Source of the DNA: Leptobrachium leishanense
Lineage: Eukaryota; Chordata; Amphibia; Anura; Megophryidae
NCBI GenBank assembly: GCA_009667805.1
Contig: CM019069.1
Location: 50,736,153-50,800,152, forward strand
Length of the DNA stretch: 64,000 nucleotides
Reading direction: 5' to 3'
Shown here in pieces: positions 21,557 through 33,364 of the stretch. The position numbers and the translations under genes were made by a program. Within the stretch, counting starts at the first letter, position 1. Each line of letters opens with the position of its first letter. Below the pieces are notes generated by a model. The model saw only the letters and a program-made list of their open reading frames with translations, was not told the origin of the DNA and searched no databases.

Positions 21557-23539
21557 GAGTTTAAATAATTTAGGCAAAAAAATGGGATATGGGTCAGTAA
21601 AATCTAACAGTTACCCCTCTGTCATTTTTTTTATTGATAAAGTGTTCCTTTGAAGAGTCACTGTGGCCACCATAACTACTAAAAATGATTTACATGGTCA
21701 TGGCAACAAGACAATGTAACTTAGCCCCTCCTGTCCTGATTTAGGAAGAGCGCTCTGTAACTGATGTAAAACCAGGGAATTCCCTGAAACCACAAGAACC
21801 TGACCAGAAGTACCTCTTTTATTTTTAATAATTTGTAGTTACGTTTTAATTAATTATCCATGAATATCTCTATTCTAGACTAGAGTAAACATTTGCTAAT
21901 AGCTGGTTTGTGTCATTACTACAATACGGAATATTTTTTTAGTATTAATGCATTATTATGTTTATGCCTTTAAAAAATTATGCAGATGTTTATTATCAGT
22001 TTATGCCAACAAATTTGCATAAACGTTCTTAGAATGACTCACACTTGGGCCCTCAAAAATTTATCTACAGGTCCCATTTGTTTATTACCTCTCTGATCTC
22101 GTATGCTGCATCGTTTGTGTTCATTTATGACATGGTGCAACATTGATTCATAGATCCGTATGCCTCACAGCACGTGACCAATTGAATTGCTATTTCCGAC
22201 TTCTTGCAGAAAAACCTTTCTTCCAAAATCACCGCTTTGACAGCATTAAATTTTCAAAACTGATGAATTAATACAAGGATTTCAGGATTTAATACAGTGT
22301 GGTGTAACCATATGATTTTGTTAAGTCGGACAAACACAATTCAATTCTTTAAGCTGAACCTGTGCCTTGAATCCCTCTGGGTCAATATTTTTTAAGATCA
22401 TATTGTTACAGTATCTTAGCTCAAAAGGTATCACATCAAGCCCACAGCAAAAATGTAATGTAATGTGAATTAACATATAATCACTTTGCACTAATGATTT
22501 CTGTTATATTATCTATTCTTTTATAATTTTGTTGGAGACCGACTGATGTACTACCAAGAGTTCCAATCCAATTTCACATCATCATCCTTAGACAAGAGTA
22601 TTATTTCTTTCTTTATTTATTTATTTTTCAAATGCGTTGTAATTCTTTTGTGAAGCCCAGAGTTATGATTCATTTATAGCCGAGTGACAGCATAATGCCT
22701 AGGTGTCAAAATCTATTAATACTGTTCAGTATCTTCTATTTATTTTTAGAACCAATTGAGACTTAACTGATGGTGAAAAATATACAGTCAAGTGTGTTTA
22801 CTTCACCTTTGCAAAGAATCTGCTATAGAACCAATTAATTTGTTATTCCTGTCACAACAGGTACGGTATGCTTTAAAATGCCATTGCTGTATATATGTCT
22901 GTCTTTTTTCCTTGCCTGCTCTGCTCATTTGAAATGCATTATAAGCCATATTATTTTTTTTCCTTGGAATTATGTGATGGTTTATTCGGAGTTAATGGAT
23001 AAAAATAACTTGTGAAATCATTACTTTACAAACGTTACAGCAATAACTGTATTCCAAGCCTAAAGAGCTGAATCAGATACAGATACATAATATAATGGCT
23101 CATCACAAAAGGAATAATTGATTTTATACAAAACAGGTGCATATTCTTTTATAGGTCTGACAGAAGACACCCAAATGATTGTTTATTGAAGTGAATATTT
23201 TATTAAAGTAACAAGTAAAATAACAGAATTATAAACACCTTCATCTAACCTAAAACTAGTGATCATGTTCATAAGCCATACAATATAGACCTGGCTTACT
23301 GCTTCTGTTGACAGCCCTGATGGTCAGCTACGATGGTGCTCAGCTGCGATGTTAACCCTTTGACGTTATGCTGAAAGCTCTTACTTCCATCCAAAACTGA
23401 AAAGCGTTTTCGTTCTCTGCCCAGCCGCCCAGCTAGTCACACATTGGGAGCCATATTCCCCTCAAGAAGTTTAGTTTTGTTTTATAATGTATGAAAAACA
23501 ATTGTGTTTTAGCTACTAACAGATATTTATGTGTATATT
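21557..23539. other. AT-rich single-copy-looking DNA, no gene recognised
   Basis: About 2 kb without a supportable frame and without a repeat that I recognise. The part around 22020-22300 looks non-repetitive and could hold conserved non-coding sequence, which cannot be judged without alignment. Confidence 0.4.
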
Positions 23540-23993
23540 TCTCAGGATCCGCACCCAGGAGTATGAGGAGTCCACAGGGGACCTGTGCTCCTGCTGTAAC
23601 TTGTTCCCGACAGCACCATTTTTGTCTTGCTCCTATGGATCCTGTTTTGCTCTTGTCCTGGTTTTTGCACTATCCCACCTGGTGCAGCTTGAATCTGTGA
23701 TACACGTGATATATAAAGGCAGCTCCCCCGGTTATACCATGCCTTTGCATTACACATTGGTTCATGGTGTATTGCTGGACTCTCTCATTGTTCGTAGGTG
23801 ACAAACCTTGTCTTGCCATGCCGCTGTGTCTGTTTGTTGTGAGTTCATTATTGTACATCTGCTGTGTACCTGCTTTGCTGATTACCTGGACCTGTGTAAC
23901 AAACACCTTGTCTGAACCAGAATCTGCCTAATTTGCTGTGTGTCCTCTTGCATCCTACGCTCTCACCTGCCACCTCGCACCATGACCCTGACA
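23540..23993 (+). mobile_element. Solo LTR (TSD ATATT)
   Basis: It starts TCTCAGGATCC (one change from a TG start) and ends CCCTGACA. ATATT is repeated on both sides (23535-23539, 23994-23998). A TATATAAA box lies at 23710-23717, about 170 bases into the element, followed by GGCAGCTCCCCCGG. The size and layout suit an LTR left after recombination between two LTRs. No internal genes. The frames across it are by-products. Confidence 0.6.
23710..23717 (+). promoter_or_regulatory. TATA box of the solo LTR
   Basis: TATATAAA in the middle of the LTR, followed by a GC-rich start region. Position and orientation agree with a plus-strand LTR promoter. Whether it is active is unknown. Confidence 0.4.
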
Positions 23994-24284
23994 ATATTTT
24001 ATAAATGGGTCTTTCTCCTGAGAACGCGGTTGTGTGTTTTTGAAAATACCAACTGCTGTCCTTTCTACACACGTCCTCCCCAGCGTTCTGATACAAACTT
24101 GCTTTAGAACTACTACAAACAAGTTACGTGGGAAGATGAAGCGTTGTTGCAAGCAGTAAAAAAATCACCATTGTTGCAACCAATAAATTCCGACAATCAG
24201 GTAGATGGGCAGGTGAAGTTTCGTTGATGATTGATTGTTTGAATTTCCCTATTGGGAAAGCCAAAGTTTGTCATTCTTACAAAG

Positions 24285-24857
24285 ACGTCAATGTTAACAG
24301 CAGCAGCCGCCAAGGCAAGCAAAGTATTGGCATGCATTAAAAGGGGCGTTCACTCACGGGATGAAAACATAATTTTGCCTCTGTATAAATCAATGGTCAG
24401 GCCGCACCTTGAATATGCCGTGCAATTTTGGGCACCGGTCTTAAAAAAAGATATTATAGCGTTAGAAAAAGTGCAGAGACGGGCAACTAAATTAATAAGG
24501 GGAATGGAAGGGTTAAGTTATGAGGCAAGATTAACAAGCTTAAACCTGTTTAGTTTAGAGAAACGGCGCCTTAGAGGGGATCTGATAACCTTATATAAAT
24601 ATATACGGGGCCATTATCAACCATTGTCTGATAACCTATTCATTAACAGGACTATACATAGGATAAGGGGTCGTCCATTTAGACTGGAAGAAAGGAAATT
24701 TAGCTTAAAGCATAGGAAGGGTTATTTTACGGTGAGAACAATAAAGCTGTGGAATTCTCTGCCTGTTGAGGTGGTTGGGTCAGAGTCTGTACAGACTTTT
24801 AAAAAATGACTAGATGACTTCCTGCAGACACAGAATATTAAGGGTTATAATATTTAA
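24285..24857 (+). pseudogene. CR1 reverse transcriptase C-terminal part
   Basis: Reads LTAAAAKASKVLACIKRG, LYKSMVRPHLEYAVQFWAPV, LEKVQRRATKLIRG, FSLEKRRLRGDLITLYKYI and TIKLWNSLPVEVVGSE in order, the thumb and tail of a CR1 ORF2 protein. One TGA at 24807 interrupts the last 17 codons; the frame then continues to a natural end at 24855. The catalytic RT core and endonuclease are absent through 5' truncation. Not a host gene. Confidence 0.8.
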
Positions 24858-25077
24858 TATGTGGGTAAAAGCTTCTTGATCCAAGGAGAAATCTGACTGC
24901 CATTCTGGGGTCAAGAAGGAATTTTTTCCCAGTATGTTGCATATTGGCAAGCATTTCAGACTGGGTTTTTTGCCTTCTTTTGGATCAACAGCAGTAGGTT
25001 ATGTGGGAGAGGCTGAACCCGATGGACGCATGTCTTTTTTCAGCCTATATAACTATGTAACTATGTAACTATGTAAC
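24285..25077 (+). mobile_element. CR1-like LINE, 5'-truncated
   Basis: The RT C-terminal part is followed by a 3' UTR with the words TCTGACTGCCATTCTGGGGT, CAAGAAGGAATTTTTTCCCA and GGCTGAACCCGATGGACGC. It ends in repeated AACTATGT units, the 8-bp terminal repeats that mark CR1 elements. It belongs to a different subfamily from the CR1 at 50010. Confidence 0.8.
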
Positions 25078-25635
25078 CATTGTTTAAATTAATCCTAAAC
25101 AGCACCTATTAGTATATAACCCTTTCTGAGTTATCTTGTTTCTGCTGTATCTCTGTGTGTGTGAATTAATAATCTTTGTCTCTATGCCTTATACTATTGA
25201 TATTATTTCATCCTGGTTTTATAATTATATCATTTATGCTTATGGCAAGAACTCAGTATTCTGTATAATGTATGATTTGTTGTCCTCTATACAGATTGAT
25301 TGACACGTTTTGGAAGGGAGTTTTATAAGATAGCTCCTTCGTTTGCATCTATATGTACATATTAAACATCAACTTTCCACCAGTTGAAATTACACCCCCT
25401 GACCATAGCATAGGGAGAGACACATGCTAGGAAATAAAACATCTTAATTGTAATCTTTATGGCCTGATCTAGTGGTAGTGGAGGTGTGTTCTCTGCATTT
25501 CTCTGGTATGTCACTGTATCAATGTATTATGCGGTATATTGGGTTTTTTCTTCCACAAAGAATGATTTTTAAACTAGCTGTCCAAATGTCATTTCTGACT
25601 TACTACACCACTAAATCCCTGCCATGTCTGTACCT
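25078..25635. other. No gene recognised
   Basis: AT-rich DNA between a CR1 tail and a Tc1 remnant, nothing recognised. Confidence 0.45.
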
Positions 25636-25644
25636 TATGTAATT

Positions 25645-26045
25645 TTATATACTGCCTTGCCAAAAAAGTGTCCCCACCTCCTGTACAAGCCTGCTATGAT
25701 CTGGAGTTGTTTCAGTTGGGCAGGTCAAGGTTCAGCAACATTATGTGCCCAAAAAATGAGGCCATGCCAGGATTCATCGGAGTCAAATTGTGCAAGAATG
25801 GTTCAGGGATCGTGAGACATCATGTTCACACATGGATTGGCCACCACACAATCCAGACCTCAACCCCATTGAGAATCTTTGGGATAATGTGCTGTAGATG
25901 ACTCTCCTGTCATCAATACAAGATCTTGGCCACAAATTAATGCGACTCTGGACGGAAAAACATGTTGTTGCATTGCATAAGCTTATCGAAATGATGCCAC
26001 GACGAATAGGTGGTCCAACAAAATATTTGAGTTTGTATTTGATTT
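25645..26045 (+). mobile_element. Tc1-like transposon remnant with transposase fragment
   Basis: CTTGCCAAAAAAGTGTCCCC is a worn Tc1-type end. In one frame the segment reads [19 protein letters not shown] then [10 protein letters not shown], the end of the Tc1 catalytic domain with its catalytic Glu, before a stop. The downstream DNA (ATGCGACTCTGGACGG, CTTATCGAAATGATGCC) matches the better copy at 42455. The first catalytic Asp region is altered and most of the gene is gone. Confidence 0.65.
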
Positions 26046-26409
26046 TCATAGGGTATCATTTGCTGTCCTGACATTGATGCTTTATTTTCCCCTTCACTGA
26101 CAGCTTACAGTTCTATGGCTTCCTGTGCGGGTCAGAGAAAAAAACTATTTAGTTCTGCTAAAATTGTCAAACAAAACTCAGGACTTTTTTTCTCGGAACC
26201 CATCAGACTATTTGGTCTTTCTCCCTCCTTAGCGATCCAGAGAAAATGCGTGATCGAAAGTGTAATTTTCATTTGGGACTAACAGCATGCGTTAGATTTA
26301 CTTTTCTTTAACAGTATACTATTTATTTTTTTTTGCCTCCATTTGTCATTGTTATTTTGTAGACAGCATAGCAATGAAAGGGAACACAATTTGAAAAGGC
26401 CATCAGCAA

Positions 26410-26535
26410 CATCTTCGGTTGCTGGATGCCAAAAAAAGAAAAAGAAAGAAGAAAAAAAAAAAGAGAAAAGACTACAAAAATTTTTTTTGTGCTTTTTATT
26501 ATTTTTCCTTTTTTTTTTTTGCTTTTTTTTGAAAA
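26410..26535. repeat. A-rich then T-rich low-complexity tract
   Basis: About 60 bases of A/G-rich sequence are followed by a T-rich tract. Together they can pair as a hairpin. Lysine- or phenylalanine-rich frames here are artefacts of composition. Confidence 0.7.
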
Positions 26536-26539
26536 CGCC

Positions 26540-27700
26540 CATACAAATACGATTTAATGCTAACCAGCCTCTGCTGGGAAAGAGAATGTAAAAGGCTCAC
26601 AAACAAGCTACAAGGATTTTTGTGTGTGCAGTTATGGTCTATCATTATTAAATGTCTCTCGCTGGTCGGAAGAGGTGCTTCATCACAAACAGCCATTCAT
26701 CAGCACTTGCCAAGCCAGCTCACATCTGACCTCTGCAGCAATAATGCTGCATCAAGTAGGCCAACTATCCAGTTTAGCTGCAGAGCAGGGAGCATAAGAT
26801 GACTTGAAGATTAAGTGCACTGCTTCATGTTTTCATTCCCAGGAGCTATGCGGGCTGATGTTGTATTGATTGGTAAAGTTTACCAGTAAGTATCACAAAC
26901 AACAATAGCCAGGTCAACGATCGGTGATGCCTGCATATGAATTCCCTGGCGGTCCTTTGGTACGCTGGGCTAAGGCAGAGCTATCATGATGTCTGAGTGC
27001 AGGTTGAATAAGGTTTACAAGGAAATTGAGAGCGCAAGAGCCTACAGTGTGAAATGACATTTAAACAAGCTACGTGTGGGAGTAGCAGAAGAAGCAGAGA
27101 AACAATTAAATACTACCTAGAAAAATTGCTGCAAGAGGATATTTATTCCAGCAAACTGCCGGATACCAAATGATTAATTGCTGGACCTTTTCCGCCCAAT
27201 ATTCACACATCCACCAATACAATGCAATGATTAAGGAGATAATAAAAAACGATATAGAGGACCAGTGTAGACTGTCATTCAGTCGGTTAGTTAAGAGGGG
27301 GAGAAGACGCTGGCCTTGTAATCTACTGGATATCACTGCTATCACCTTGATTATCCTTCACGTGGGGGAAGGCTTATATAGTAATTAAATTTGCCCTCTA
27401 CCTTGTGACTTTACAGAAGAAATATCATGAATATAATAATGCCTTTTGTGCACAACCTGTTCGCAGCACCTGTCTTACACACAAATAGCTAATACATAGC
27501 ATGTTGGGTCTGACCGGAAATTCCGGAATTTAACATTTCCCCCGTGGCTTTAAATTCTGCCCAGCACAGCAATGAATTTAAACTGATATGTAGATAGTGG
27601 AACGCCTACACTAAACTCTCTCCCACACCTTAGAAACAACCCCAGTCTCTGTGTACCACAATGGAGGTTTTCCCACTAACCCAAGAAATAGACAAATCAG
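26540..27700. other. Single-copy-looking DNA, possible conserved non-coding region
   Basis: The stretch has balanced composition, no recognised repeat and no long frame. Its texture is unlike the AT-rich neutral DNA around it, which is sometimes seen in conserved regulatory sequence. This is an impression only. Confidence 0.3.
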
Positions 27701-27705
27701 AAAAG

Positions 27706-28891
27706 TAGGTACAGCGCACGCCACCTTAAAAAGGTGAAAAAAGAGGCAGAAATATCTTATGTACACAATTGTCAAGACATTCCTTCTTCAATATACCCTT
27801 AATTCTCTCAAAAAAGAAGGCTAAAACACATTTGAGTAATATAGTGCAGTATATCTGTACACCATACACAAAAATATGGAATCTTACAAATGTACGCTCA
27901 CGCAACTCTGAGCCTCATTGTAATGCCTCCGCTGCTGATTGCACTGTGCTTAACTTCCATGCTCAGACAGCACATGTAAAGTGCTGCCCCATGCTCAGCA
28001 CTGGCATCTGGTAAACAAACAATTAGGCACAAACATACACCACAACGTCCTGCTGAAGTAAAGGTCTACTCCTCCTACCCAGCAATGCTTCAGCATTAAC
28101 ATTTCAACTGTGTTCCAAACCAGTCTGACCCTCCTGAAGCTCCACCTATTGACCTCCTGTGTACCAGGTACCCTGCTTGCCCATCGATTACCACCTTCTG
28201 CCAGCCTCTGACCAACAGACCGTCCTGGCCATTCTCTTGGATAACCCACATGTACCTTGCCTGGAGTCCCCCTTGTGTCCTGTCTACCATCCCAAGGTAC
28301 ATTCCCAGTGTCTCCCAAGAATCCTGGTCCCTCCTGTCTGTATACCTGTGAACCCCTGCATTACTGGGCTCAGACCACCTCACCAGCCGGTACACGTATA
28401 TGTGCTGATGGGTGTTTTCTTCCAATATATCATGTACCCATCCACCTGTATGTTCCTCCTCTTTGTTATCCTCAAATAAAATTGAATGGAAAAGGCCAGG
28501 GAATAGTCCCTAGCGTAATTCTGTATCACAATGTAAATAAAAGTATAAAATGAGAGTGTATTGCCAATTTTTCAAGGTGCCTTCCTAGGCTCTAGGATAT
28601 ATTCATGTGGATTTTTTGGACAAAGCAAATGCGCTAAACCACTGGAAACGATACACGGGATGCTGGATAAATATTAAGCGCTTTATTTAAAATAAAATAT
28701 TACCAGGACGCGTTTCGCCGGTGATCTGGCTTCCTCAGCTGGCAAAAATAGAATAAAAAAAAAACTTTTCCCTTCCCTTCCTTTTTTAGAAAAATACGGG
28801 TATATTGAAGAAGGAATACCTTGAAAATTGTGTACATAAGACATTTCCTGCCTCTTTTTTCACCTATTTAAGGTGTTGTGCGCTGTACCTA
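27706..28891. mobile_element. 1.2-kb element with ~90-bp inverted ends
   Basis: The left end TAGGTACAGCGCAC and following ~90 bases recur inverted at 28799-28891, including AGGTGAAAAAAGAGGCAG and CATTCCTTCTTCAATATACC (left) with few differences. The outer TA on each side may be a target duplication, which would suggest Tc1/mariner type. The centre has no transposase; the right half contains a stem-loop plus GAAACGCGT module. Family unknown. Confidence 0.6.
28710..28740 (-). other. Hammerhead-core-like module
   Basis: On the minus strand the order is CTGAGGA, A, GCC, an 8-base loop, GGC, GAAA, CGCGTCC. CTGAGGA fits the hammerhead consensus CUGANGA and GAAA follows a 3-bp stem, with one unpaired A where the consensus has a G-C pair. 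The partner strand ending in UH before a cleavage site was not found. Confidence 0.35.
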
Positions 28892-28984
28892 GTTCAGTGA
28901 GTTATCCCCAGCACACACTGCAGGATTAGCTAGGCACTTTTTATTTAATTATTTTTAAATATAGCGTGCAATAACAGGTTCAAT

Positions 28985-29130
28985 TGTTTATATAGTACCG
29001 ACATATTCCACAGAGCTGTACGGCGGATAGGACAAAACAAACATAAATTTGCAAACAAGTTTGACACAGGACAAACGATAGGAAAAGAAGGCCCTGCTTA
29101 AGCAATTTACAATCTAGGAGGAGCGGGGAG
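28985..29130 (-). repeat. L2 LINE 3' end, reversed
   Basis: TATATAGTACCGACATATTC, CACAGAGCTGTACGGCGG and TTACAATCTAGGAGGAGCGG, read on the minus strand, are the ordered 3' UTR words of vertebrate L2. No coding part. Confidence 0.7.
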
Positions 29131-29167
29131 ACATTCAGACAGGTGAGAGTAAATTAATCTTCAGAGG

Positions 29168-29307
29168 AGTTATGGCAAACTTTGACATCCCAAATGTTTC
29201 TGAACTATATGCCCCATGATGCTCAGACAGCCTTAGGGGTGAATAATCATCATGACGACATGCAGGCTCGAAACATCTGGGTGCCAAGGTTCACCCTCAC
29301 TGTTGTA
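29168..29307. mobile_element. Family C hAT MITE relative
   Basis: GGCAAACTTTGACATCCC and AAACATCTGGGTGCCAAGG form rough inverted ends; TGCCCCATGATGCTCAGACA matches other copies. Diverged, edges approximate. Confidence 0.5.
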
Positions 29308-29904
29308 GAGTATGAGAAGCAATGGGGTGCATGGAACTGTTTGTGAATGAAACCAGGTGCGGAGTGAGCTGATAAGCTTCTCTAACTTCTCTAAAATTGT
29401 GTGTTTAGAGATTTTTTGAAAGTCTGACGACACAGGGAGAATCAAATATTGCAGGGAGTAAGGAGTTCCATAAGTCCCGAAGATACAAGTAAAGGGTTGT
29501 GGATACTAGTGCTAATTAGTGCTAGTGAGTGTCACAAAAAAGAATAGAAAAAATTACAGCTAATCTGAGTTACTCCTACAGGGCATCCGTATGGTTGCAC
29601 AGACCACCTAGCTGCTTTCTACCTACAAAACAAATGGAATAAACAAGCGATAAAATGGATACGGTATTTGAAAGCCTGCAGGCGCAGATTTCCTGATTAT
29701 CGTCTCCATTTTACCATCAACTATGGAATAGGGGCTCTAGCTGGGAGTCTTCTGTATCCCTTATAATCAGAGAAAATTTACGGGTCACTCCTGCCTATAC
29801 ACAAATCCCTACTACTTGAGTAAGCAACAATTAAGATGTAGCTTGGTACTGTTGGTGAAGTCTCAGCATAGCACCACAATCATGCAGGGCCAATGCTTCC
29901 CTAA
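29308..29904. other. No gene recognised
   Basis: AT-rich DNA with no supportable frame or known repeat. Confidence 0.45.
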
Positions 29905-30323
29905 GGCTAGGGTCAGAGTGGGGCAGTCGGAACGCGCGTGCAGGCGCACTAAATCACGGCGGCAGTAGCAGCACATGACGGCCAATATACGCAGTACGTG
30001 CGTACAAAAGTGCGCCGACACTACGCAACCGGCAAATGAACGCATTTTTCTCAGAACGTGAAACCGCTGCTACAGACGTACAGAGTGCGCTGCGGCCGCA
30101 TGGCAGCGTGTGTGTGTGATTAGGAGACGTCAGACGCTGCTAGTGTGCGGCCTACATAACGTTCAAACAGCCGGATTTCCCTAGAATTGCGTTGGTGAGT
30201 ACCTGCGACTGTGCGACTGTGGTCGTCTGACCACTTAAGCGTATTCCGTGAAAAAATGCGTGCGCACGCATCGACGTACATTTTGACGGTGGCCGCAGAA
30301 AATGCGCTCATCTGTCCCTAGCC
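29905..30323. mobile_element. Harbinger-type MITE, family H copy 3 (TSD TAA)
   Basis: GGCTAGGGTCAGAGTGGGGC at the left, GCTCATCTGTCCCTAGCC at the right, TAA exactly on both sides (29902-29904, 30324-30326). Interior GC-rich and self-complementary, more like copy 4 (37029) than copies 1-2. Confidence 0.75.
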
Positions 30324-30429
30324 TAAAGCAGCATAGGCAGCTGCCTTCAGGAGGACCTTCAGAGGCTACAGTTTTCTTCACCTGCAAAGCATCTTCTCAT
30401 TGCTGGGACGAGCGTCTGTGGTGTGTATA

Positions 30430-30670
30430 AATATATATGTATATTATTTTTTATCTTTAATTTTTTATATATTTGTTTTTACATATCTTTATATTTTTCT
30501 CATTTTTTTATATTTTTTCATTCCTTATTTTTTATGTTTTATTATTCATTTATTGTTTTTATTTTTTTTTTATTTTTCATCTTTGTCTTTATTCTTTAAC
30601 CTTTTTATCTTTATTTGTACTTTTAGTCTTCTACTCGCCTTTTTTTTTTATCTGTTCCTTCATTCACTTT
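30430..30670 (+). repeat. T-rich low-complexity tract
   Basis: Long runs of T and TTTA on the plus strand over ~240 bases. Phenylalanine-rich frames here are compositional. Confidence 0.8.
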
Positions 30671-31057
30671 CCCTTCTTTCACTGTGAGATGTTCTTTCTT
30701 CATATTCACATATACATTTGTGGCTTATTTCTTGTACACCTGCAGGCAAAACGCATATATTGATCATGTTTCACACTATCTTCTGCTTGCATCCTCCCTG
30801 GTTTCTTTTAGCAGGCTCCTTGTTTTTAATATATACATTGTTCTTATTTTTCAATCCACGGCTATGCCGGACTCTTGCCGGCTGCAGTTAAATTATGTTG
30901 TTTGACCGGGTAACTATAGTGACACATCTAGTTGTAGCAGCCAATGACGCGTTATGGCCACAGCTTTCCGCATCACACCCAACATGGACATGCTGACCGC
31001 TGTCTCGTTTGGCGTGGCCCACGGTGCTGCGGCATAGGTTGGTGAGTGAGTTTATTC
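30671..31057. other. No gene recognised
   Basis: Short stretch between the T-rich tract and the L2; nothing recognised. Confidence 0.4.
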
Positions 31058-33096
31058 CTTGGCCAAACAATCCTTCTTCTCATCTCTTATATCTACGCTG
31101 TCCTCCAACCCTAAACGGCTCTGGTCCACCTTCAACACCCTCCTCTACCCACCTGCACCTCCCCCCACAGCTGCCTTCAGCGCTCAAGACCTGGCAGACT
31201 ACTTCCTCAGTAAAACTTTAACTATCAGAAGCAACATCCCAACACAAGATAGTTATCTGCCACCTCCACTCCCACAGGTCCCCTCTGCCACCCTCTGCCG
31301 CTTCCTCCCAGCCACTGAGGAGGAAGTCAATTCCTTATTGTCCTCCTCACATCTCACCACGTGCCCGCTCGACCCCATTCCCTCACATCTAATTCCTCCC
31401 CTCACCTCCTCCCTCACCCCTGCTCTCACACACATCTTCAACCTATCTCTCCCCACTGGCTCCTTTCCATCCGCCTTCAAACACGCGCTAGTTACCCCTT
31501 TACTAAAGAAACCATCCCTAGATCCCAACTCTCCATCCAAATACCGCCCTGTATCCCTGCTTCCCTTTACCTCTAAGCTCTTAGAAAAACTAGTCTTCAA
31601 CCGCCTCTCCCTCTTCCTGTCCTCCAATTCCCTACTTGACCCCCTGCAATCTGGCTTCCGTCCCCTACACTCAACTGAAACTGCCCTCACCAAAGTCACC
31701 AACGACCTCCTAACTGCTAAAAAACACGGCCACTATTCTATTCTCATCCTGCTTGACCTCTCGGCTGCTTTTGACACTGTTGACCACCCCCTCCTTCTAC
31801 ACACCCTCAACTCTCTGGGTCTCGGTGACACTGCACTTGCTTGGGTTGACTCCTATTTATCCAACAGGTCCTTCTGTGTGTCCTTTGCTGGTAACTCCTC
31901 CTCCTCATTGTCTCTATCTGTTGGGGTACCTCAAGGCTCTGTCCTTGGTCCTCTGCTCTTTTCCATCTACACCTCCTCCCTGGGCAAAATCATCAACAGC
32001 TTTGGCTTTAATTACCACCTCTACGCTGATGACACTCAGATCTACCTCTCTTCCCCTGATCTCTCTCCCCCTGTCCTCTCAAAAGTCAGTGACTGTTTAT
32101 CTGGCATCTCCTCCTGGATGGCCTCCCACCACCTAAAGATCAACATGTCAAAGACTGAACTCCTACTTATTCCTCCCTCCAATGTCTCCCCACCTCCTGA
32201 CTTCTCTATCACGGTGGAGGATATCACCATCTCCCCATCAAACCAAGTTCGCTGCCTTGGAGTTACACTTGACTCTGCTCTTTCCTTCATCCCCCACATC
32301 AAGTCTCTTTCCTCCTCCTGCCGATACCAACTGCGTAATATTTCCAGAATTCGGCAATTTCTTACCGCTGTCACCACAAAACAACTCATACACGCCCTGG
32401 TAATCTCCCGACTTGACTATTGCAATAATCTCTTATCTGGCCTCCCTCTGTCCCGCCTCTCCCCCCTACAATCCATCCTGAACGCCTCCGCCAGGCTAAT
32501 TCACCTCACCCGCCGCTCTGTCTCTGCCGCTCCCCTCTGCGAGTCCCTTCACTGGCTCCCCATCCACTGCAGAATTAAGTTCAAAATCCTTATCCTTACC
32601 TACAAAACCCTCACTAACTCAGCTCCCCACTACCTGTCCTCACTAATCACCAAATACACCCCAGCCCGCTCCCTAAGGTCAAACAGTGACCTGCGCCTAG
32701 CTTCTCCCCGCATCACCTCTTCCCATGATAGACTGCAGGATTTCTCACGCGCAGCCCCCACTCTCTAGAACGCTCTCCCTCGTACTGTCAGACTTTCCCC
32801 TAACTTCTCTTCCTTCAAACGCTCCCTGAAAACATTCCTATTTAGGGAAGCCTACCACCCAACTCACTGACGCAACCATCAATCACTCTCACCTTACAGT
32901 CCTCTCCTCCGGTTTCCAACCCCAACCCTCCCAGATTGTGAGTTCCTACGGGAATAGGGCCCTCATCTCCTCCTGTACTGTTTGTCAAATGCTGTTCAAT
33001 GTATTGTAACCCTGTCTATACTGTGCTTATTGTACAGCGCTGCGGAATATGCTGGCGCTTTATAAATAAAGAATAATAATAAATAATAATAATAAT
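31058..33096 (+). mobile_element. L2 LINE, 5'-truncated, near complete RT
   Basis: Contains the RT region, a ~200-base 3' UTR, the tail TACAGCGCTGCGGAATATGC plus GGCGCTTTATAAATAAAG, and a terminal (AAT)n run. The apurinic endonuclease and ORF1 are missing through 5' truncation. The plus strand is strikingly C/T-rich through the coding part. Confidence 0.85.
31059..32870 (+). pseudogene. L2 reverse transcriptase, one nonsense codon
   Basis: Copies element RNA into DNA at the insertion site. The order of motifs is complete from the RT N-terminus: [49 protein letters not shown] (catalytic Asp), [30 protein letters not shown] (YADD catalytic pair), [14 protein letters not shown], then [39 protein letters not shown] and the C-terminal tail. 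A TAG at 32766 replaces what is Trp in this family (L-W-N-A-L-P), after which the frame runs on to TGA at 32868. The upstream start is set by truncation, not by a true initiation codon. With one lesion in about 600 codons, this is a comparatively well-preserved copy. Ser, Pro and Leu codons ending in C dominate. Confidence 0.88.
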
Positions 33097-33138
33097 TCCT
33101 TTGTTACTTAAATTGTGTACTATACATTTAGTTGTAAC

Positions 33139-33172
33139 CTTGATAAAGGCTCTGGGGAGCCAAAGCGTTGGT
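33139..33172 (+). other. Stem-loop plus AAAGCGTTGG module
   Basis: TTGATAAA is followed by GGCTC-TGGG-GAGCC, a perfect 5-bp stem, then AAAGCGTTGG. The layout matches the modules at 11890 and 28710, with the stem changed on both sides. A polyadenylation-like AATAAA follows near 33190. Confidence 0.3.
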
Positions 33173-33364
33173 TGGTTTAATGTAAATTTAATAAATATAC
33201 TTTTTTTGTAAGCCCCTGAGTGCTCCTATACTATATTTTTCTATCGATACTCCTCTGAATAAGCACCTGGGCATTCATTCCTTAAACCTGCAGACTGCAG
33301 ACCTCCGCCACATTTCTTTCTTTAAATATATATACGATACAGCACTCACCGACACAATCTAGTG

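Noticed and set aside
26279..26591. Lys-rich or Phe-rich frames
   Set aside because: They translate A-rich and T-rich tracts.
28096..28425. A 107-109-residue gene on the minus strand
   Set aside because: It lies inside the element with inverted ends at 27706-28891, shows no domain, and overlaps frames on both strands.
30400..30763. Membrane-protein-like Phe/Leu-rich frames
   Set aside because: They translate a T-rich low-complexity tract.
31253..31702. 149-residue minus-strand frame
   Set aside because: It is the antisense shadow of the L2 reverse transcriptase.
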